From Alisma plantago-aquatica (Eukaryota; Streptophyta; Magnoliopsida; Alismatales; Alismataceae): a stretch of 64,000 bases of DNA. This document shows, in pieces, positions 10,239-18,307 of the stretch. The stretch is from contig OY856409.1 in assembly GCA_963693085.1 (NCBI GenBank), positions 1,333,599,915-1,333,663,914 of the forward strand. The letters are read 5' to 3'. Under the pieces are notes generated by a model that saw only the letters and a list, made by a program, of their open reading frames with translations, was not told the DNA's origin and searched no databases. Position 1 is the stretch's first letter. Every line of letters begins with the position of its first letter. The position numbers were made by a program, and so were the translations under genes.

Positions 10239-10900
10239 ATGAGTGACAAAATGAATGCCCTCCTGAATAACAACACATTGGTTCTTGTTGACCTTCCTCT
10301 CGGGAGAATCCAATTGATTGCAAAATGGTATGTTGTTAAGCACAATCTGGATGGTTCTGCTAAGACGTCTCAAAGCTCGCTTAGTAGCTAGAGGCTACAG
10401 TCAAGCCTGTAGAGTTGACTCTTTGGGACTTTCTCCCCAGTTACATGGATCGGTCCAGTTTGCATCCTTATCTCCATGGTTGCACATTTTGACCGGATAC
10501 TATATCAAATTGATTTACAAATGCATTTATGGATGGAGATTTTCTAGAAGAAGCCTATGCAGGGAAACCTTCCGAGTAATCTGTCTTGGAGTGTCAGATG
10601 AAAATCCGCCATTTGAGAAATCTATGGAATAAACAATCCCCTAGGGCTTGATTTGATGAATTCAACAAACTCCTAATGCAAGTGGGTTTGGAAATGTCTG
10701 CTAGTGATCTCTCCTTATTTTACTCCCACACAAAAGAAGGCCAAATAGTTACAGTTGTTTTTATTGATAACTTGTCATATTTGAAGACAATACTGAACAT
10801 ATATATGATTTGAAGAAGTCTCTGTAGAAGTATTTTCACACTAAACATCTCCATTTTCTAGAGCATTGAATGCATGAACTTATTCTGTTTTCTAATTGTT
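10239..10900 (+). pseudogene. decayed + strand copia reverse transcriptase
   Basis: A + strand copia remnant begins directly where element 5 ends. The translation from 10239 (MSDKMNALLNNNTLVLVDL) is the start of the RT domain. It is followed by fragments such as KARLVARGYSQA, then the tracts equivalent to FSPV and NNPLGLD in shifting frames. There are many stops and frameshifts and no YVDD is left intact. The element continues to a polypurine-like AGCTTGAGGGGCAG at about 13047-13060, but is interrupted by element 1 at 11125-12885. Its 5' part must lie on the far side of element 5, outside the window. Confidence 0.7.
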
Positions 10901-11124
10901 GTCGACTTCTCCCATTCGTTCTATTCCTAGCACGTGACAACAAATTGACTTCATCCAACTACATTGACTTACCTACTCATGTTAATTTCATGTCATACAC
11001 AAAAAAGCCTGCATGTGCGTAGGCTTTCTCTGGATTCTCCGTACTGCTTATTCTTGCACTTCTCTACATTGGAAATGATCACTGCTTCCACTACCTGCTT
11101 TTTAAAGAGACTGAGAGTGAGGCT

Positions 11125-11294
11125 TGTTAGATAGTCCGTTTATTAGTTATTTATATTGTCCTTGTAATATGGGCCTCACTGTGTCTTGGCCCATTAGGGT
11201 TTAGTTAAGTCTGTATGCTTCCCTGTTCTCCTATTTATAGGAGTAGGGTTTCTCCTATCTAATATAACAATTTGCCTTCTTTTATTATCTGACA
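11125..11294 (+). repeat. element 1 5' LTR
   Basis: 170 bp, from TGTTAGATAGTCCG to ATCTGACA, followed directly by the primer-binding site. It contains a palindromic TATA region CTCCTATTTATAGGAG near its 3' end. The copy at the other end has the same length. Confidence 0.9.
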
Positions 11295-11519
11295 TGGTAT
11301 CAGAGCAGCTGTCTTAGGGACCAAAACCCTACGTGAGAGAGAGCAAGAACCAAAGGAGCACCCCCCCTTGCGGGCGGCCGCCGCCCTTGGCGGTGCTTGG
11401 CTGCCCGCAGGGAATTCCTTCCTAGTTCCCTGCCTTCTTCCTTGTTCCTTTACGCTCTTACTACCGGCCGCCGGATCTGCTGCCTATTGCCCAGCCACAA
11501 CCCTCCCTCTGTTTTTTTT

Positions 11520-11625
11520 CCACTGCTACGGTACGACGCTACAGTACCAGCGCTACAGTACATCTGCTACAATGCATCTGCTACAATACATATGCTACAG
11601 TACATATGCTACAATCTCTGGACAG
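11520..11625 (+). repeat. short CTACAGTAC repeats in the element 1 leader
   Basis: GCTACAGTAC or close variants (GCTACAATGC, GCTACAATAC) recur about seven times at 10-17-bp spacing. The same words occur four times in the element 3 leader at about 27625-27680. Similarity across elements with different LTRs suggests a retained leader function or a favoured slippage site. No protein is encoded. Confidence 0.7.
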
Positions 11626-11638
11626 CCCCGACGTTTTT

Positions 11639-11785
11639 CCAGTTCTGGCACGTTGACGGCGTAAAAGGCTTCTCCTTCTCTGTTTTCCTGTGCCTCATGG
11701 TGGAGTGACTGATCTTCCATGTTGGCATAGGTTTTTCCCTTCATCTGCTGCCCCTACGTGGGTTTTTCTAAGATCCATGCGTGTT
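11639..11785 (+). other. conserved copia leader module in element 1
   Basis: This stretch contains TTCTGGCACGTTGACGG, then GCCTCATGGTGGAGTGACTG, CCATGTTGGC, TAGGTTTTTC and CTGCTGCCCCTACGTGGG. The same order and wording occur in the leaders of element 3 (27809-27952) and, more diverged, element 2 (18061-18145) and element 10 (antisense, 60535-60595). In the coding elements it lies 100-170 bp before the gag ATG. That is where retroelement packaging and dimer signals usually lie; this role is inferred. Confidence 0.6.
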
Positions 11786-11885
11786 GTCGGTTGCCTCCTC
11801 CACCTATTTGCCTATAGAAATTTTTTGCCTCTACCATTTTTTTTTACTGTCCACGCCAACCACTCCTTTACTCTTTCCGTGCTTG

Positions 11886-12005
11886 GCGTGAGGGGGAGAA
11901 TAGAGGAGAAAGAGTAGAGGGAAGAGATGAGATGGAGGAGAGTTAGCGTGAGGGGGAGAATAGAGGAGAAAGAGTAGAGGGAAGAGATGAGATGGAGGAG
12001 AGTTA
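11886..12005 (+). repeat. perfect 60-bp tandem duplication in element 1
   Basis: Two identical 60-bp units (11886-11945, 11946-12005), purine-rich and containing GCGTGAGGGGGAG. The unit also contains a polypurine-like tract. A related element in antisense near 63600-63660 has only one unit, so the duplication is private to this copy. Confidence 0.9.
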
Positions 12006-12189
12006 TGTTATGCTACTTCATGCCACATTAACTGCTGATATCTGGATTTATGACGTCTGCTACTATGATGGATGCTTTATGAAGAGGGAAGATGATGAAG
12101 ACATTTGTTACTGACTTTACATGGAGCTTCGTCTACTGGAGTTATGCATTTGCTTGCTACTCTGCGATACTGATCTTCTATCTGCCTAC

Positions 12190-12410
12190 GTCGTCGACTC
12201 TCTACTGCTGTGCACCAGCACTCTCTGGCATGTCCGTGCCTTGTTTGCACGTCGACTCTCTACTACTGTGTACCAACACTCTCTGGCTTGTTCGTTCTCT
12301 GTTTCGCACGTTGACCCGTCCGTACTTTATTTGTACGTTGACCTCTACTGCCTGTGATCCAGCACTCTCTGGACTTTGCTGCCTGTGACCCAACACTCTC
12401 TGGCTACTAC
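12190..12410 (+). repeat. degenerate ~60-bp minisatellite in element 1
   Basis: Units starting CGTCGACTCTCTACT and containing CCAACACTCTCTGG recur at about 12191, 12252, 12310 and 12336, with the CACTCTCTGG word present four times. Several frames stay open across it only because of the repeat. I see no gene. Confidence 0.65.
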
Positions 12411-12715
12411 GACGACGACGTTGATGAAGACCTTGGTGCCTATCAACTATTATATCTTTTGCTCCAGATGATTGTGTTGTGGCTTATTTCTGCTCCAGAT
12501 GATCGAGAAGCTTCTGTGACCTGCTTGTCTGCTTGCTTGGAGCATCTACTTGAGGGGGAGTGTATGAGTATATGTGTGCTTTATTGTAATATTGAGGGGG
12601 AGAAATTTCTTGTATGGGCTTGGTTTATCCTTTTATTTCTGTCTATTTGTTTTCTAGTTTGACTCTCTATCTGCAAGCTGATTTGGGATTCTCCCAACTT
12701 CAGCTTGAGGGGGAG

Positions 12716-12885
12716 TGTTAGAGAGTCCGTTTATTAGTTATTTATATTGTCTTTGTAATATGGGCCTCATTGTGTCTTGGCCCATTAGGGTTTAGTTAAG
12801 TCTGTATGCTTCCCTGTTCTCCTATTTATAGGAGCAGGGTTTCTCCTATCTAATACTACGATTTTCCTTCTTTTATTATCTGACA
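12716..12885 (+). repeat. element 1 3' LTR
   Basis: 170 bp, from TGTTAGAGAGTCCG to ATCTGACA, preceded by AGCTTGAGGGGGAG and followed by the AGGCT duplication. It differs from the 5' LTR at about 8 of 170 positions by hand count, so the insertion is not recent. Confidence 0.9.
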
Positions 12886-12890
12886 AGGCT

Positions 12891-13814
12891 CATATGTCAG
12901 TTACCTGTTATTTAAGTGGGTTGTCTCAAGGGGAGCTTTCTACTAGGAATTGTTTCTTAGGGGGGAGACTGTTTTTAATTGGGCATGCTTTATGTCAGTT
13001 TTTTATTCTGTATGCTTGAGCTAAAAATGAGATTCTTCCGTACCCCAGCTTGAGGGGCAGGGTTATAGACAATGTTGATAAGATATATCTTTTTGTCCTG
13101 TTTCTGTTTGTCTTTTGGTTGCTTGGGGCTCACATCGCTTTATCCTTCTAAAGTTAATATGGTCAGTAGTCATTGTTAATCAAATTGTTAATTCTCAGTT
13201 AGTGATATCAGTGCTCCTTGTAATTTCCGATCAATATGCTAATATAAATTCCTCGTAACTATCCTCATCCAGCTTATAAATAACATGTATAACCTTCATA
13301 ATGAATAGAACAACAATTTCTCTTCTCTCCGCCTTTTGAATTTCTCTACTAATCTCATTCGTACTTCGTAATAGATCAGTTTCATGTTCCACCTTTATAT
13401 CAATGTTAGGATTATAATGCCGGCCTCTCATTATATGGGGATAAAGCAAAAACCAGGACTTACGCGGCCCGTTTTGCTTCACCGGACAGGTATATATGTT
13501 TGCAATTATGAGGAGTCCAAAAGATAAGGATTCTTCTGAATTGCACAGTTAATCTTAAATTTACGCTTCACTCTTGTACTTGAATATCTTCCCCTGAAAG
13601 ATAATGTAGCTTTTTAACTTTGGTCTCGTACCAAAATGTTAAAAAGCTTTATACAGTATTACAATCTTTTATATTTTTATATTTTAGCCCTTGCTGAAAC
13701 TGTTTGATTTTAGAATCCTATTCCAGTGCATGCAAAGACTCATTACTGGGACACAGACCAGCTCCCCTGTTTCTTCCTAGCCCTTAATGATGCCATGTTT
13801 GAATTTCCATGCAG
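12891..13814. other. end of decayed copia, then unassigned sequence
   Basis: Positions 12891-13060 continue the + strand copia remnant that hosts element 1 and end in AGCTTGAGGGGCAG. From 13061 to 13814 I recognise no element. A possible exon end lies near 13488 (CACCGGACAG followed by GTATAT), but neither its acceptor nor its frame can be fixed. A minus-strand ORF of 83 codons at 13231-13482 has no recognisable motif. Confidence 0.4.
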
Positions 13815-13875
13815 ATCAGAAGTACTGAGTGTGGTAATTCGTCCATCCAATCAGCTGAAGATCACTTTTCTTGAG
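13815..13875 (+). other. candidate host-gene exon, 61 bp
   Basis: The segment follows a good plant acceptor (TTTCCATGCAG) and precedes a donor (TTGAG, then GTTAGC). Read with the first base completing a codon, the rest is open for 20 codons and encodes SEVLSVVIRPSNQLKITFLE, ending exactly at a codon boundary. The exon-like segment at 25076-25133 starts in the matching phase. I do not recognise the protein. A chance open frame of this length is possible, so this is a prediction. Confidence 0.4.
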
Positions 13876-13943
13876 GTTAGCTAGTAGTCATAATCTGGAC
13901 AAATCATGGGCATCCAATTATGCTTCTATTGTAATTTTTTTTC

Positions 13944-15236
13944 TTCTGTTTAAGGGTGTAGAAATATCCATAGTTTTCCAAATAGAAAAAGGACGTACTA
14001 ACAACACGTTGATTGTGCACCGTATGGGTGAGTAGAATTCGGTTAATAACCGATTAACCGATTGGTTAATCTTTTTGGACAATTTCGTTAGTTTGGTTAA
14101 TTTGATTAATTTATTTCGGTTAATTAGTTAAACGGTTGATTTTTTGGTTAAAAGTATTTTCTGTTCCGTTAACTGAATTAACCGAATAGCTACGATTTAT
14201 TCAAAAAAAAATACCCTACAGATATATATAGCTACATAGTTGGTACTTTTATTTTAAAAAACTTCCACATTTATATACTAATCAAGTTTTGATGAACTAT
14301 ATAACACTATATTTATATGCAATATTTCTATAATATAACAATTGTTGAAAATTAAGACAGTGTTATTTGGTTAACCAAATTGACCAACCGGGTTAACCAT
14401 TAACCGAATAACCATAACCGAATTAACCGACACTAATTCGGTTAGGTTAATGGTTAAAATCTCAAACCACAAATTAACCATTTAACCGGACCGAATTAAC
14501 CATAACCGACCAAATCAACCGAATGCTTACCCCTAGTGCACGGTACAGGGGCAGGGAAAGCCGTCAGAAACAATTAAGGAAGATATGATTGGAAATTTGG
14601 AGTAGGAAAGTACAGTATTTAACACTACTATATGGCATTTGCTAAAATGTTCTGAAAGGATTTGATCTCTCTAAAAAATGACTCCTTGTAATTTATGCTA
14701 ATAAAGAACTGAAACTTGTATGTTACATTTCTGTTGTTGTGGGAGATGTGGTGGGTATATGCTGCCATCACAAAAATTTTCCTGGGAAGATCAAATTATG
14801 AAAGAAGATAAAAAGCGGTGGCTGCTAGTGTGCTTTGTCACTAACTGAACTGCGAGATATTGGATTGTAACATTTTTCTGTTTAAGGATGTAGGAATTTC
14901 TATAGTTTTCAGAATAAAAAAGGATGTACTAACAACATGTAGACTGTGCACGGTTCAGGGACAGCAAAATTGTTGAGAATCGATTTAGGAAGATTTAATT
15001 TGACATTTGGATTTGGGAAGTACAGTATATTATACTACTATATGACATTTTCTAATATGTTTAGAAAGGATTTGAAATTGCAAATAAGGACTCTTTCTAA
15101 CATATGCTAACAAAGAACTGAATCTTGTTTGTTACATTCTGTTATTGTGGGAGATGTGGTGGGTATAGTCTGCCATCATCAAAGCGATGGTTGCTTGTGT
15201 GTTTTTTTCAGTAACTGAACTGCGAGACATTAGATT
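13944..15236. repeat. ~0.37-kb tandem duplication, first copy split by a MITE
   Basis: Unit 1 is about 13944-14876 including the 513-bp MITE; unit 2 is about 14871-15236 without it. They share TCTGTTTAAGG, TAGTTTTC, GTACTAACAACA, CTACTATATG and GGGAGATGTGGTGGGTATA, and end in AACTGAACTGCGAGA. By eye they are about 80% identical. Unit 2 therefore gives the empty insertion site (CTGTGCACGGTTCAGGG). The sequence is non-coding and may be intronic. Confidence 0.75.
14023..14535. mobile_element. hAT-type MITE, 513 bp
   Basis: The element runs from TATGGGTGAGTA to TGCTTACCCCTA, so its ends are imperfect inverted repeats of the TAGGGGTGAGCA type. It is flanked by 8-bp duplications GTGCACCG (14015-14022) and GTGCACGG (14536-14543). 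The interior consists of GGTTAA / TTAACC words, giving a self-complementary AT-rich sequence. An 8-bp TSD is diagnostic of hAT elements. The neighbouring duplicate unit at about 14955 shows the same site without the insertion. There is no coding capacity. Confidence 0.8.
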
Positions 15237-15768
15237 GAGTGCCAATCCTGGGGTGGCTGTCAGTTTAGATCTTTGATGTTTACAGACTCGAGAATCCTAT
15301 GGGAAATTCCTCATCCAACTTCATTGGCAGCGTCAAAGCAGGAAATGGATGATATAAAATGTACTTTTCTTCCCACAACACTTAACTATGTTTCAGATAA
15401 AAGCCAAACCCATAAGTTTATTAATGTCAGTGTTAATTTTATGATGGCATATAGGTGATGCTATTCAGAAAATATTATGAGTAAACACTTTCATTGTAAC
15501 ATGGGAGTTGGGACAATTTTGATAACATGGCAATCTTGACCTTATTGGTGCTCAAAAAGTCTAAACTAGAACATTAAGGCATAATTGCTTGATGATAATA
15601 TACACGAGTTTGTTTAAAAAGTCATCAATAGTAAATATGCTAATCTATCAAGGCTTGTGATTTAGGAGAGCCTGTGCATATCACCTATCATCAGGCTTCA
15701 ATCGACCGGTCAGCTTGAATTATAGTTTGCTTAAGTTTGTAGTTGATTTTGCCATTTCAAGGAGTTAA
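15237..15768. other. unassigned AT-rich sequence
   Basis: No element or gene is supported. A possible acceptor (TTTACAG at about 15287) is followed by an open stretch of only about 24 codons ending in TAA, so it is not called as an exon. Confidence 0.3.
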
Positions 15769-15790
15769 TTGATATTTTAGGGACTTACTT

Positions 15791-15940
15791 GGGATTAAGA
15801 GAGGCATTCTCTCCCCCTCTCCCACGCCCGTGGCGGAGGCCGAACGCCCGGGAGGGTGGCAAATCAAGGCGGCAGCTGGGATTCGAACTCGGGTCTCTTT
15901 GTTAGGGGACACTGTGCTTGACCACTTGAGCCACTCCTTG
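15791..15940 (-). mobile_element. tRNA-derived SINE, antisense, ~150 bp
   Basis: On the minus strand the element begins CAAGGAGTGGCTCAAGTGG, which holds an RNA polymerase III A box (TGGCTCAAGTGG). About 35 bp later comes a B box (GAGTTCGAATCC). It continues through a GC-rich body to a short T-, C- and A-containing tail. It is flanked by 22-bp direct repeats (15769-15790 and 15941-15962, one mismatch) starting TTGATATTTTAGGG. Long variable TSDs are the mark of LINE-driven target-primed insertion. It is too diverged to be a working tRNA gene. Confidence 0.75.
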
Positions 15941-15962
15941 TTGACATTTTAGGGACTTACTT

Positions 15963-16149
15963 ACAACTTACACGTCCAAGCTTTGTTAATTTAATTATGT
16001 TTTATTTGGTTTATAATTAGATGATTGGACGCAATTGTTGCGACAATTAGGCTTTTCATCTTCTATAATAAATACTATCGTTGGGGTACGTGTCCAAGAA
16101 GACTTTCTAATTATGAATTTGAGTTTTAGCAAATCACGTTCCCATTAGT
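15963..16149. other. unassigned sequence before the antisense copia LTR
   Basis: AT-rich, with no gene or element recognised. The left boundary of the following LTR is uncertain within about 15 bp. Confidence 0.3.
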
Positions 16150-16352
16150 TGGTATTAGAGACTAAAGTAAAATAGGATATATTCGGATGAATCAAAATAT
16201 ACAGTATGCTTCTCCTTATTTAGGATGGAGAGACATCAAATAAGAGATATCCTGGCAATATGGGACTAAAGAAAAGACATAACACAACAGTAAATAACAG
16301 ATAGAGAAAAAAACAAGTGAAGATATCAACACATCCCCTCAAGCTGGAGCAT
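16150..16352 (-). repeat. 3' LTR, polypurine tract and pol end of an antisense copia (element 7)
   Basis: The minus strand reads ATGCTCCAGCTTGAGGGGATG, the usual end of copia pol plus polypurine tract, then an LTR beginning TGTTGATATCTTC at 16331 and containing CCCATATTGCC. Pol homology stops at 16352-16356 and resumes at 22103, because the 5.7-kb insertion 16357-22102 separates them. The LTR's distal end lies near 16150. Confidence 0.65.
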
Positions 16353-17408
16353 TATAGCTCAAAATTTCGACGAAATTGTCAAATTTTCACTCAAAATTTC
16401 GGTGCCGATGACTATCAGATACTCAAATGCATGTGTCGATTTTTGTATGGCATTTCAAGAAATTTTGATGGCGTTTTGACAAAATTCGTACGTTTCAACA
16501 AAATTAGGTAAATTTTGATTCAAAAGGCCGCCCATTTCGTCCTCGTTTCGGCAAAATACAACAAAAAGTAAGTTATATTTCGAGAAACGAGGTACCAGGT
16601 CTGCATATTTTACTATGCGACTCCTTGGATTTTTAGGAGCAATCAAAGTTATGTGTCCTCTCTTCCTAGCCCAATTCTACCTCTTTCCTATTTCTCCCGC
16701 TTTTATAAAGATCTACGAAGGAAACATTAAAAAATGGGTTTGGGAGTTGTATCCATGGCTATAAGACCCACTAGGTTTCATTTTTGAGGTCGAATTATTT
16801 GCAATGACAATGTGCAAAATTAGCATGACGACCGAGATATTTTGTATGTATACCAATATAAATCACACCTCTAGCTACATGGCTGCCTCCTCGAGGATCT
16901 AGCTACAAAAGCACAACCAAGAATAGTGCTTCAATTTTCTAAGAGTTTGCACTTTGTCACTACATGTAGAGAACAAATTAAGACACATATATGCTTGTAT
17001 AAAACAAAATAAAATGGAGCCAATATGTTGATAGAATTACTTAGCTCATGTATAACTAAGAAGTAGGACAACAACCATCATGGCTCTCGAGCTTATACTA
17101 GGTACATAAACCATAATTGTCTCAAGCTTCATCAATACTCTTTCACTGAGCACTGCAACACTACTCGTTTCATACGTCATGTCATCCTACCTAGAGGTCC
17201 TACCATCCTACACCCTATTAAGTTTGCATAAATTTGTGTCTTCCAGTCTGTATATTGTTCTTGTAAACTATAATGACTAACTCATTCGTTTCACCATTGA
17301 ATTCCACATCCAAATCCCCATTGAAACAATTCAACTTGTAACACACACGAGGAGCCCCACCTCCACATATCCAATATGAAATATCATTGCATATTTGAGT
17401 AGATATAC

Positions 17409-17600
17409 TGATAGTATATATAATTTACTGGGTTTTTCTTTTATTATTGTGTTATGGGCTTTAGACTTGTCCTGTCTATTAGCCTCTTTTTTTATCTCAT
17501 ATTGCTCGTCTCTACTTTATTCTTTACTCTCTTATCCTATAAAAGAGAGGTCTCTGTAATTGTTTTACTCATCTAATAAGAAGCCTTTTATTATTCTAGA
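17409..17600 (+). repeat. element 2 5' LTR
   Basis: 192 bp, TGATAGTATATA to ATTATTCTAGA, containing the promoter word CCTATAAAAGAGAGG. The start is TG here but TA in the partner LTR, so the termini are not the usual TG...CA. Confidence 0.9.
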
Positions 17601-18060
17601 TGGTATCAGAGAAACCTGATCCTCCTTAAGCCATTCCCAACCTAACCCTAACCCATGCCCCTATAAATCCTAGCCAGCCACCACCCCTCCTTTCCTCTTC
17701 CACCCTTGCTGCCGTCGCCCCCACCCCCCCAAAACAACCCCGCCGGTGTCGCTGCCCACCCCTTCCCCCTCCTCTCCCTTCCCGCCGCAGACCCCTTCCC
17801 CCACCACTGTTGCCACTCACTTACCATCCCACCAACCCGCCGCCACCCCCATCCCCTCCCCTAGCCCCACCACCATCCCTCTCCCGCTCCCTCTCCTTCC
17901 TCCCCTCTAACCCACCACCACTCCCTTCTCCACCAGCCATCTATCCCTCAGGCTAGCCACCCCGATCACTCCTCTTATCTCCTATTCTCTGAAAGTCTTC
18001 GACAACTTTCTAATTATAGCACATCGACATGTTAATCGGTTTTCGCTCTCTGCCTGCCTA

Positions 18061-18145
18061 CGCCTCATGGTGGAGTAATTCTTCCTCCATGTTGGCGTAG
18101 GTTTTTCTGTATCTTCTGTTGCCCCTATGTGGGTTTCTGAGATCT
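18061..18145 (+). other. conserved copia leader module in element 2
   Basis: Contains GCCTCATGGTGGAGTAATTC, CCTCCATGTTGGCGTAGG and GTTGCCCCTATGTGGG, matching the leaders of elements 1 and 3. It ends about 160 bp before the gag ATG at 18308. Confidence 0.6.
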
Positions 18146-18307
18146 GGTGCTTCAGATCTCATGCTGCTATCTTCTACCCCCGTGCGGGTGTTACTAGCTC
18201 TTGCTTCAACACTACCTCTGCTCATGTGTTAGGTTTTTGCTGCTCTTTTCTGCTAACTACTACGTCTACCTCTTGCTTGCTTTTGCGTCTTGCTTACTAC
18301 GTGACTC

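Larger units (their letters stand above)
11125..12885 (+). mobile_element. short non-autonomous LTR retrotransposon (element 1)
   Basis: This is a complete 1761-bp element. The two 170-bp LTRs (TGTTAG...TGACA) differ at about 8 positions, and a perfect 5-bp TSD AGGCT lies at 11120-11124 and 12886-12890. The primer-binding site TGGTATCAGAGC is at 11295-11306, and the polypurine tract GCTTGAGGGGGAG ends at 12715. The 1.42-kb interior has no gag or pol frame. It is a leader plus tandem repeats, as in TRIM/LARD-type elements. The leader is closely shared with coding element 3 although the LTRs differ. Copying would need proteins from another copia. Confidence 0.9.

Noticed and set aside
11368..12662. 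Several overlapping + strand ORFs in element 1
   Set aside because: They run through leader and tandem repeats, overlap in different frames and lack gag or pol motifs.
15850..15940. tRNA gene
   Set aside because: A and B boxes are present, but the sequence does not fold as a full cloverleaf, and a GC-rich body plus 22-bp duplications mark it as a SINE.
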